Assembly (NCBI RefSeq): GCF_003945595.2
Contig: NW_024103452.1
Span: 1,488,001 to 1,552,000, forward strand
DNA length: 64,000 bases
Direction: 5' to 3'
Origin: Pipra filicauda
Lineage: Eukaryota > Chordata > Aves > Passeriformes > Pipridae
Part shown: in pieces, positions 11,642 to 20,762 of the stretch
How the letters are laid out: every line of letters begins with the position of its first letter
Numbering within the stretch: the first letter of the stretch is position 1
Translations under genes and position numbers: made by a program
The notes under the pieces: model-generated
The model's database searches: none
Told to the model about the DNA's origin: nothing
The model's input: only the letters and a program-made list of their open reading frames with translations

Positions 11642-12138
11642 CTACAAATTGTCTTGCTTTCATTTCTTTTATTTCTTTCTTTTCCTGCCATTTCTTTCAG
11701 TTAACTATAATCTATAGCCACCTTCCTTCATCTTTTTTTCCATTCCCTGATTAGCGTTTTCTTTCTTACAGATGGACTGTTTCTCTCAAAGCTTGAGGAG
11801 TCTGGCAGGAGTTGTAGCTATGAGCAGGTTGCACTTGCTGTCAAAGGAGGCTATTGTCTTCCAGAAGTGCTGCACCTCCATGTTGCTTTCTCCTAGTTGT
11901 GTTTGGGGCTCAGCTCCTTGTGCCATTTTAGAGATTCTGTGGGGCTGGTTTGAAATTACATGCAAAATATACTTCACTCAGCACAGCTCCAGAAAGGCAC
12001 TTTCGGGGAGAAAGGTGTTGTGATGTGCTGCTTCCTGACCTCTCCTCAAATCCCAAAGCACTGGGCTTAGCATCCACAGGGTCAGCCCAATAATGTATTT
12101 TCCCACCTGCATGTATTTGCCATTTAGGCAACATCTAG

Positions 12139-13020
12139 TCAATATTCAGCACTCTCAAACCTTAAGGTCTGACCTTCGTGCTCAGCGTAGCTGTTGCCCA
12201 GCAGGAGCCCATACCGATAGCTCTCCATGCTCTCGGCTGGTTTGGGCTTTGTAGGGATGGAGTCATGCTGGTAGAGCAGTGCTGACTTTACCATCCCAAA
12301 GTCTTCCTGAATCTTCATCCCTGAATAGATAGCACCAGAGACGTTTTCTGCCACGTGGGTGTAGCTCTGGAGGTTTTTCATGTCGCAGAGGTTGTCACTG
12401 TATTTCAGTGCAGGCGGCTTGTACGCCTGGTAGGACACCTTGGTGGTGGTGGTGATGACCGTCTGCAACGGTGGGGCTATGGGAGCGGGACTGGGACTGT
12501 ACCTGCAGGGATAGTCCCCACTGTAATAAGCGTGGTTAGCACTTGTTTGCATCTGTCCATAGTCACCCTGGTCTCCGCTGCCAGTTTTCCCCCAAGCTGG
12601 TTTCAGTCCATAGTGTCTGCCAGGGTTATCAAAGCTCTTATCGTGGGTAGTCACAGTGCTGTAGTGAGACCCGTTCAGACTGAGGGGGTCTGCATCAATG
12701 GCAGGGCTGGTCAGATCTTTGTAAAATGTTGGGTAAGGGCTAGAGCTTATAAAGGTAGGAACTCCAAACTCATAGCTGCATGGCCTGGGCATGTAGATCC
12801 TTGGATTTGGGCACTTAGGGTATGATGATAGCTGGTCCTCTTGGGAGCTGGCCGAGTCATAAGGTACTTTGTAGAGGTCTGTGTTCTGCAGTGAAGGATA
12901 AGACTGGGCTGGAATTGAAAAATTGGAGTCTGTGATGATACCAACTCTTTCTTGGCCATCCATGCAGGGAAAATTCTGTAGGTTATTGGTGTAACTGCTG
13001 CTGTCATGGTACCTTCCTGC
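12139..13020 (-). CDS. GCM2: GCM2 coding exon 5 (C-terminal transactivation region)
   Basis: Encodes 293 residues from the acceptor CTTGTCAG to the stop at 12141-12139 (..RFESAEY). The sequence is rich in Ser, Pro and Tyr and has no folded domain I recognise. Recognisable GCM2 blocks are [22 protein letters not shown] and [20 protein letters not shown]. Other AGs lie within a few bases of the chosen acceptor, so the exact first residue could shift. Confidence 0.92.
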   Translation of the reverse strand, partial: AGRYHDSSSYTNNLQNFPCMDGQERVGIITDSNFSIPAQSYPSLQNTDLYKVPYDSASSQEDQLSSYPKCPNPRIYMPRPCSYEFGVPTFISSSPYPTFYKDLTSPAIDADPLSLNGSHYSTVTTHDKSFDNPGRHYGLKPAWGKTGSGDQGDYGQMQTSANHAYYSGDYPCRYSPSPAPIAPPLQTVITTTTKVSYQAYKPPALKYSDNLCDMKNLQSYTHVAENVSGAIYSGMKIQEDFGMVKSALLYQHDSIPTKPKPAESMESYRYGLLLGNSYAEHEGQTLRFESAEY

Positions 13021-16000
13021 CTGACAAGGAGAAGTAGATCACTTGAGATTAAGGAATCAATATTGCCCACACACATATATATCTCAATACTTGTGCTATT
13101 GCTTGTTTCTGCCCAGAATTAACAGATGTAGCATAGTGTAAATCTTTTTTTGCCCTTGGATCTCCAGTACATGCTTATGACACCTTTCTAATAGAAAAAA
13201 AATTTAAAAATAAAAAAATTTTAATTTGTGTCACCTTTTTAATTGACTAATGACTTTGACTTACCTCTGAGTTTAGAGGTCTCTTTTTCTGGGAATGGTG
13301 ATAAGAGGACATTTGCTTCTTTATTGCACTTCGTCTTGCCTCTGCCTCTAATTTACTCTCTGGCCTGGGGTGGTCATGGACACCTTTAGCCTATTTAGGA
13401 TTAACAAAGAATTAGATGTGAACGGGAAGGGAGTGAGACAAGAGAAAGCGCAGTAAGTAATTTAAGAGATAGCCACACACGGTTTGTAGTTTGGCACAAG
13501 AGAAGATGGAGGGAAAACTAAACAACAAGGAGGGATTCAATGTAAAAAGAAATAAATAGAATGAATCATGATTTGGAGGTAGATAGAAGGAAAAAATGAG
13601 GGAGAAGTTATTGAGGACTGCAGAGCTGATGGAGGAGCGGACGCATTACCTATGTTTGAGCCAGTCAGGAGTAGTTAATTAGAACCAAGGGGAAAAACAT
13701 ATACATTTAGTTTCATTGTTTTTCTGCAGTCCAGTATCTCAGTTCTGCTTTATAAATGTATATATATAAAAATTGTATACATAGGCTTTAAAGAGGTTTC
13801 GTGCCACAAGATGACAAATATTCTCTTAAAATAATACACCTTCTTGAATAGGACTGAAAATTATATCCTGGAAAACCATCCAAAGATGCTCTGCTATTGA
13901 AATACCTGTGGATATGCAGATCTATGTAACCAAAACTATACTGGTATCTGATGGAATAATGTATTCTACATGTCCTTACCCGTTACATTTGTCTGAATGC
14001 ACCAACATATAGTCCCTAATACAAAGTAGGAAGCTTAAAATTGATTTTAAAACACTGTCCTTTCTCAAGCAGAAATTAAATTCTAAAGAAGGATTTATCA
14101 GCTATTTTGATGATAAAAGTCATCTGGTTTTGCATGTCTGTAACAGAACATCTGAGTAAGAATAATACAGAATATGGCCAATTTTCTTCCATTTACTGAC
14201 CAGAGAACAGAATTCACTGTCTGTGGGTCAGGGAAAAAATTCATCTGGCAGAGAATGTAATCTTATGGAACAGAAACCTTATGTTACATTTTTGTTCTAA
14301 TGTTGCTATAAAAAGAACAAATCAACGGGAAATTTCAGATTTTAGCTTTCTAAATTTCCTTTTCTTCCTGGCAAGATTTTAAATCCTCAAAATTGAAAGG
14401 CTAGTTTCATGTGAAGTAGAATTTTCATGTATCAACTCCTGCAGTTTAAGCTAGATTTTTTTTTTTCTATTTATTTTAGCAGGAAATAAGTATTAAGTCC
14501 TTGGAAAAATTCAGTTGTCAGATGTACTAGAGTGCAAGACAATCTTTTTGTTTGTATTTGCGTTCTGTAAACAGGAGAATTTTAGACATAAATTGTGATG
14601 TTATAGTGAAAATTGAATATTGTCAACTCTCAAGTACTGTTTTTAAAAAAACAGCCAAGTGTTATTGTTTCATTTGTTTTTGCCATACTTGCACTAAACA
14701 GAAATTCTGTCATGGACCAGAACTCTGCTGTGCTCACCATGTTCAGTGTTAAACACAAAAAAAAATATAGCGTGGGAGTAGGAAGAAATCTCTCTCCAGA
14801 TATTATTTTATATACAAACAAATTTATATATATATGTGCACAAATAAATATGCCTGATTTTTACCTGGAAAAATATTGCTTTGCCATCAAGCCTCCAGAA
14901 GTTTGTGACGGGATAGCCACTGTGTCCTCGGCAAGGAATCAACTCAAGGGCTGAATTGCAGTTTGGGCAGGCTTTCTCTGTGAATAAAGACAAAGAAACT
15001 ACTGAAGAGATTGGTTGAAGGCAAGGATGTTTCCTGAGAGTAAACAGAGCTCAAGAGCAGTATGATCAGACTTCACTGAAACTTCAATTAAAATATATTG
15101 TTCAAGGAAACACAACATAGACTACCAAGCATAACTGAGTGGTATGAACTAGAGCTGCATACTTGATATAGATGCTAATGATGTAAAGGATTTCAAATCC
15201 ATTTTCCCTTAAGTATTTACAAATAGACATTGATTAAATTTGTAAATAAATCACAGTGTTTACAATTATGGCTTAGTCTGCCTGCAAGTAAGAGTGACTC
15301 CAGTTTAGACGTCAAGCCCAGATGAAAGAAATATGACCCCTTAGGCATCCCAGCTTTCTTTGGCTATCCCTCACTTTGTTGCTTCTGCCGAGCCTTGTCG
15401 CATATGGCGGGGCGAAGCTGCAGCCTGGCTCCGCCGGGCAGAGCACAGCTCCTGGCACACACCACCACTCCCAGGCAGGACTTCTTGAGGATCTGGCAGT
15501 TGTGGTTGTTGGTGTTGCGCATGGCCCAGCCACTGAGGTGCCTCTGCGCGTTCTTCTCCTCGCTGGAGTAGATGAGCCGCACGTAGCCATCAGGCCATTC
15601 CTGGAAGGCATCAAAGTGCTTGGGCTCCTGCAGCAGGGCAAGTGGGGTAGAGGGGCAAGGCAGCAAGGAGAAGAGCAAGAGAATATTATCAGTATATCAC
15701 AACCTGATATTTTTGCCCTGTTACAAAACACACAACAGGAAACAAAAGCTTTTTCCACGACCATCCAAGCAGCAGAAAAAGAATTATTGAAAGAATAACT
15801 TATTCAGAAATGCTCTAGAAGGGAAAAGGCAGTCTGAGCTTCCATGTTTCAAGAGTCAGGATCCTTTCCTCCTTTGCACCACGATCCATAATTACATGGT
15901 CTCTTGTCACAGGTGCCTCTTTACAGTGGGGTTACCCAGCTGTAAGGCATCAGCCTGGTTACCAAAACTTACTAACTGGTCTGCCACCAGTGTGCCCAGA

Positions 16001-16928
16001 CAGGATGCAGACCACCCTGATCATGACTGCTGTTAAGTTCTCCTTGTTGTGGGACCATGCACCTGCAGGCAGGAAACTAGAAGTTTTAGCTATGGAATGG
16101 TTTCTTAGATTGTGTCTGAGTTAAGACTTTTGCTAAGAAACAGAAATAAAAAAAAATTGCCCTTGCAACTGCAGTTCCAATATGCATAGTGGCTCAAAGA
16201 AAGAACATTTCAATTTTGGATTTCACTGGCTTTCTGGAGCTCCTTACTAAAATGTAATTACTAGAACAATGAAAGAACAACTGAGATTGTAAACTGTAAA
16301 TATTTACAGTGCAAGTAAAGAGTTCCTGCAATGCTTATTTAACATATATATGTACCACATGTGAGCAATTCCAATGAAAGCAATAAACTACCAGCATTTA
16401 CAGTATTAAGACATTCTATAATAGCATAGACTATTAAATTAAATAAACTTGAAGCAGAAAAAAGTTGTAAGTTAGCACATTTAAAGCTCGCAAGTAGACA
16501 GAAATTGGAGTGCGTGGTAGCATTAAAGTATCACATCAACAAATGAAGGAAATACTTAGATAAGTTAGATTAGAGTAGTAAAAACCAGTTAATTCAAACT
16601 TCTAGTCAACATTTCTTGAGAAATGTTGAGAAGGAAAGGAGAAGGAAACTGGCCAAACTAAGCCACAGATTATATTAGGTCTTCGAACACAGCTGGCCAA
16701 AGCTGTGTATTGAGTCCATATTTTTACTGCCAGTCATTTCATAAGGACTGGGGAAAAAAAAGTGAAAAGGTGCAGGAAAAATAAGGCAGACATAAACCGA
16801 AGTTTTTCTCCAACCGAAGGTTGCTCCCCTGTTTCCCTAGTAGCCCAGCTCCTCCTCTGTCACCCTTCCACCCACCCACCCGTTACCTGCGGCAATTTGG
16901 GGTCGTTGATGTCCCAGGTCTGCTTCAT
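12139..16928 (-). CDS. GCM2: GCM2, glial cells missing transcription factor 2
   Basis: Five coding exons on the minus strand: 16928-16887, 15627-15375, 14977-14865, 13390-13265 and 13020-12139. All introns are GT-AG, and the join gives 471 residues, close to mammalian GCM2 at about 500. The protein is a zinc-containing DNA-binding transcription factor needed for parathyroid development. The GCM domain covers roughly residues 5-165: [69 protein letters not shown] and [15 protein letters not shown]2 is preferred over GCM1 because of RRSAIKKQM and the KK(R) run after the domain, the conserved tail block [16 protein letters not shown], and the SYCP2L and ELOVL2 neighbours. It is divergent from SYCP2L, about 1.4 kb away start to start. 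Splice edges were set by frame and consensus. Confidence 0.95.
13265..13390 (-). CDS. GCM2: GCM2 coding exon 4
   Basis: Encodes [20 protein letters not shown], then [19 protein letters not shown] and NSE (42 codons, both ends phase 0). It closes the GCM domain and adds a basic run that could serve as part of the nuclear localisation signal. Acceptor CTAAATAG, donor TCAGAG|GTAAGT. Confidence 0.93.
14865..14977 (-). CDS. GCM2: GCM2 coding exon 3 (zinc-binding end of GCM domain)
   Basis: Encodes [20 protein letters not shown], then [17 protein letters not shown], one of the most conserved stretches of the GCM family. Acceptor is TTATTCACAG and donor is TTCCAG|GTAAAA. It joins in phase 0 to the [10 protein letters not shown] exon. 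Confidence 0.95.
15375..15627 (-). CDS. GCM2: GCM2 coding exon 2 (core of GCM domain)
   Basis: Begins after CTGCTGCAG with [20 protein letters not shown] and ends AGAAGCAACAAA|GTGAGG with one extra base. It encodes most of the DNA-binding beta-sheet region, including [19 protein letters not shown] and cysteines expected to bind zinc. The 253-base length and phase agree with the next exon, giving QQKKACPNC across the junction. Confidence 0.95.
16293..16310. other. perfect 18-bp palindrome in GCM2 intron 1
   Basis: ACTGTAAATATTTACAGT is its own reverse complement. The core TGTAAATATTTACA resembles two inverted forkhead-like half sites. It lies in the first intron of GCM2, about 580 bases inside the gene from the first donor. 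Confidence 0.7.
16606..16629. repeat. inverted repeat in GCM2 intron 1
   Basis: TCAACATTTCT and AGAAATGTTGA form an 11-bp perfect inverted repeat with a 2-base centre. It is too tight to form a good hairpin and is best read as a near-perfect palindrome. Confidence 0.7.
16887..16928 (-). CDS. GCM2: GCM2 coding exon 1
   Basis: Encodes [14 protein letters not shown], 14 codons, ending CCGCAG|GTAACG in phase 0. The start is chosen because [10 protein letters not shown] is the conserved entry to the GCM domain, the ATG context is GCCATGA, and a TATA box lies about 33 bases upstream. That implies a very short 5' untranslated region. Confidence 0.88.
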
Positions 16929-16960
16929 GGCGAGAAGCAGCAATGGGCGATGACTCCCGC

Positions 16961-16970
16961 TTTTTTATAC
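16961..16970 (-). promoter_or_regulatory. GCM2: GCM2 TATA box
   Basis: The minus strand reads CGGTATAAAAAAGCG, a canonical TATA box, 33-42 bases upstream of the GCM2 start codon. Transcription would begin near 16935-16940. The flanks are GC-rich, so the AT block stands out. This suggests a focused, regulated promoter, in contrast to the TATA-less CpG start of SYCP2L. Confidence 0.75.
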
Positions 16971-17144
16971 CGTCGGGGCGTCGCCCAGTTGGAGGGGAGT
17001 TCTCAGCCGGCTCCGCCGGTGGAGCAGCAGCACAACCGCGGCACCTGGGCGGGCGGGCAGGCAGGGGCTGTGCTCCCCGTCCGCCACGCAGGCGGGTTTC
17101 GCTACCCTTACCTGGAGGTGTGTGACGGGGGATAGCCGTGGGAG

Positions 17145-17155
17145 TTTGGCGCGAA
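17145..17155. promoter_or_regulatory. E2F-like site
   Basis: TTTGGCGCGAA matches the E2F consensus TTTSSCGC with an extended palindromic GCGC core. E2F6 is known to silence meiotic genes in somatic cells, so a role at SYCP2L is conceivable, but the site is closer to GCM2. Function is inference. Confidence 0.35.
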
Positions 17156-17579
17156 TCCACCCCCTGGCACCGGGGGCCGTGACCTCGGCAAATTTGAGCA
17201 GGGTCTGGAAGTCTAACCCGGCGGTGGCGGGGCTTTGCCGCTCGCTCCCACAGGTGCTGGGATGGGAGAGGTTATGGGGAGATGGGGACCCCTCTCCGTC
17301 TGGCCGGGACGCCCCTGATGTTGGATTTCGAGCGCGGCTCGGAGCTGCCTGCAGCTTGAAAAGCCTCCGAGAGGGAGGAAAAGGCGCTGAATAACCTGCT
17401 CTTTAGATGTAGATGTAAACGAATTCAACATTGTTTGGGAGGTTTCCCCTTCGCGCCGTGCTCTGTAACACCCAGTTTAAAATGCAAAGCTAGTGCCGGT
17501 GTTATCAGCACGTTTTAACTTATTAAAAATTTATAAGCTTTTTATTACCTTTTCTTTTTGGAAGAAATAGCCGATGGGT

Positions 17580-17710
17580 TGCGGTGTTTGTGTTTGTTTT
17601 GTTGGTTTTGCGTTTTTGTTTTTTTGTTTTGTTTTGTTTTTTTTTTTTGGTTTGGTGTTTTTTTTGTATGTTTGTTTGGTTTGGTTTGGGTTTTTTCTAG
17701 GGGGGGCAGG
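17580..17710. repeat. strand-skewed TTTTG/TTTGG low-complexity tract
   Basis: Plus strand is almost entirely T and G (runs of TTTTG, TTTGG and a final seven-G block). It is simple-sequence DNA that translates into spurious open frames on both strands. Similar tracts recur at 43070-43130 and 57480-57560, and in the opposite orientation at 27818-27880 and 41668-41740. Confidence 0.8.
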
Positions 17711-18318
17711 GGTTTCAGGGGGTGGAGGGAGGCTGATTTTTGGTCTGAGAAACAGAAAGAAAAAGACTTATGCACAATAGCATAGAGACAATAGCAAGCC
17801 GTTGAACGCCAAGCGCTGCTATCATCCTTTAAACGATCCCACCTGTTCGGAATGATTTTCTCATTCGCTTCCGTCCCCTCTGGTCCAAAATTTACTGGCC
17901 TTTACCCTTAACCGTCCACAATAAGCCCCAGCCGGTAGCAGCAGATGCCGGCAGTGGCACCCCTCGGCAGAGAGCAACCCCCCTGAGGTTCCTCGCTCCC
18001 CTTTGCACCCTTCGGATCGACCGGGGCGTCTGTCAGTGCTGCAAAGCCGATCCCCGGGTGCGGGAGACCCATCCCAGATTCTGCACACCTGCGGCTTTTT
18101 AGTGCGAGTGCAAGAGTGGCATTTTTCCCCCCTTTCCCCCTCCCTCCCCCCCCAGTGCTGGGTTCTGGCGGGGGAAGAAGAGCTCTCGAAGCCGCGGAAA
18201 ACGCTGGCGAGGCTCTCTCTCCACCCTAAACGCAGGTGTATCCGATAGCAGCTAGTTACGGTCGTGCGAGGGCCGTGGGGAGGGTGCGAAGCAGCCCCTG
18301 TACCTTCTCCCGTGCGCC

Positions 18319-20762
18319 ATGGCCCAGGTAAGCGCCGCTCCCGGCACAGGAGAACCAGGGGATGGCTGGAGGGGAGCGGGCACGGAGGGACGGACGGACA
18401 CACCGCGGTGCCCGCGGGGCTCCCCTGCGGCTTCCAGAAACCTTCCGTTTGGACGCGTGGGGTGGTTTTCCAACTCGGAAACTAAGTAAGGAAAATCAGT
18501 CTTTTGGGAGAGAGGGGTTGAGTAAGTGGACTTCAGCTTTTGGACAGAATAAGTGTTTGGTTTTGGGGTGTTTTTGTAGGAGAGGATTTTTTTCCTGTAT
18601 TTTTCTCTTCTTTTTAAAGGAAGAAAAAAGTGAAGAACGGAATAGAGATGTGAGTGGCAATATGGCAGGCAGAGCAGAAGACTATGTAAGGATCCTTTAA
18701 ATGTATCCTTAGCTTTATCTTACAAATAGTTATATATGTATGTTTAAAGGTGCATTTCTTAAATGGATATGGCATGACCTAGAATTTTTATTAATTTAAT
18801 ATGGGAAGTGCAGCAGACTCCTTAGTCTTTTCCCTAGTAAGTGGGAAGAAGTTATTGTAAGAGTTTTGAGACATGTAAGAATTACAAACTGGGCACACCA
18901 AAGGAATGTCTTATTCAGTATCTTTTAAGATTATTCAGTTACAAGGGTTCTGTCTCTTTTGGAGGTTGACTGATGTTTCACCTTCAGATGTAACAATAAA
19001 ATAAAAGTAGAGAAACAAATAAAGTTAAACAAGTAAACAAAAAGCCTGCAACTTTTAAAATAGCGTTACAAGTATTTTCTCATGATTAGTGCTGCAACAA
19101 TTTTAATACCCATTTATTTAACTCACTAATTGTTTCCTTCCCTTCCCTCTGCAGCTTGAATCACTTCTCACTGATGCCTTTAAGGGGAAAGGATTTGAAA
19201 AAATAAGCGAACTGCTTAAAGAGAGAGAAGTAGAGCCTCCCCAGAAATACAGTGAATCTCTTTTTAGCCAGCTAGACAAAGCACTGAGAAAGGCAAGTAT
19301 AATAAATAATCTCAACCATCCAAACACCCAAGGGTATCAGACTAATGATGCACAGCACCCTGTGTTTCTGTAGGAGCTGGACAAGAATGAATTCCAGAAT
19401 GTTTCACTGCTGCTGAAATGTATTCAGGTCTACTTTAAAAGTGATTTCCAAGAAGGGAAGAGTTTGTTTATTGAGCAAGGACTGGTAGCAAAGATGAGTA
19501 TAACATTATATGCAAGTTACTAATGTGGTTTAAAGTTGCTTGCATCAGAAAAAGAACTCCAAGGAAGTGAAAACTAGAGAATGGCTTGTTGGCCATCCAG
19601 AAACATATATTTTAAAAATATATTGCATGAGCTCAATGGGGAAAAAAATACTTACTGTCTTTCATTGCTTTCGGTGCAACAGCCAATATTATGGTTTCAC
19701 TTATTACCTGACTTAATGGATTGTGGGTTTGGGGGGTTTTTTTCAGCTGACAGTGGAAGGAGAGGCAGAGTTTTGATGAGTCCCACTTGTGAAATGATGT
19801 AAAATTTCTAAATGCATTTTAAATACTCCAGCAAAATACATTATTAGTTATAGAACTGATGAGCAGTTTGTGCTTTTATAATTTTAAGACCTGACATACT
19901 CTTTATGAAGATCCCTTTTTAGATGTGTAGCAAACTAGATGCATTTAATCTGCAGTTGCATTTTATCTTCTGGCAGAATGGCACAATACTGATTTCAGCT
20001 GGTAACACTTGTAGTAGCAGAAATGCACTTGTGCTGAAGATGAATAATACCTGGATCTAGCATAGCTAGCAGGGAACAGTTAACACATGCTCTCCATTTC
20101 CAGAGTTCTACCAAGGAGTTCTCAGTTCAAAATATTGTAATCCTGCCTTGTAATTATGCTTTTCAGGGATACAGTTACTCAAAATTCCTGTATGGAGACA
20201 CGTTAATGAAGTTTCCCTGATCTGAGCTCTGTACCTCCAGTGAAGCATAGATTTCTGTTTTGCCACGTGTGGCTATGCAATATATTTAAAACCATGAAGT
20301 ATTAAAATATTTACATTGAAAAAGCTTGAAAAAATTTTAAAACATTATTTTGCTGTGAATTGATGTTCTGTAGAAATTTCTATAGGAGTTACCATGCCAT
20401 TAGTAGCATGCATTGTGCCTAAACAACACGAGTGTGTGCCTTGGACAACAAAGGAGGATAAAAGGAGGGTTGGGGAGGGAAGAGGGGAATGTCACTTTTC
20501 ATGTCCTCCTAGCAAAATTTGAGCTCCTTAACACCATGTAGCTTTTGACACAGTATGTAACTCAAGTTTTAAAAGTAAAAAACTGTCTGTAAAGTTTCCT
20601 GCAGACATATATAGTTTAAGGATTATTAACTCCTCTTCCCAGATTTTAACCAATTCTTTTAACTTTTACCTGGTATCTTGGTTTGAAAGAGCAAGAGCAT
20701 CTGTGATCCTCATCGACCCAAATGAGAATAAATTTTTTGAAGACTTCTTTGACACTGCATTG
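18319..20762 (+). CDS. SYCP2L: SYCP2L exons 1-5 (N-terminal region)
   Basis: Exons 18319-18327, 18620-18685, 19155-19292, 19374-19493 and 20670-20762 give residues 1-142. Diagnostic stretches are [67 protein letters not shown] and [10 protein letters not shown]. They align by eye with the SYCP2/SYCP2L N-terminus. Exon 1 contributes only MAQ; translation could instead begin at an in-frame ATG in exon 2 (MAGRAEDY), so the first 17 residues are uncertain. Intron 3 has a GC donor and intron 4 appears to be AT-AC. Confidence 0.85.

Larger units (their letters stand above)
16971..18318. promoter_or_regulatory. divergent GCM2/SYCP2L intergenic promoter region
   Basis: About 1.35 kb separates the two start regions. 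It has two GC-rich, CpG-dense lobes (about 16970-17380 and 17990-18318) split by an AT-rich middle with a G/T-skewed tract (17580-17710). The left lobe should serve GCM2 and the right lobe SYCP2L. An E2F-like site, TTTGGCGCGAA, lies at 17145-17155. No TATA box is seen on the SYCP2L side. Confidence 0.65.

Noticed and set aside
12139..16928. GCM1 instead of GCM2
   Set aside because: The region after the GCM domain ([15 protein letters not shown]) and the tail block [13 protein letters not shown] resemble GCM2, and the neighbours are SYCP2L and ELOVL2.
17545..17785. overlapping open frames rich in Phe/Val/Cys or Lys/Asn/Gln
   Set aside because: Translation of a low-complexity T/G tract in all frames.
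20643..20669. conventional GT-AG solution for SYCP2L intron 4 as the main model
   Set aside because: It loses the conserved VAK residues before VSWFER and inserts residues unlike the family. It is kept as an alternative and not excluded.
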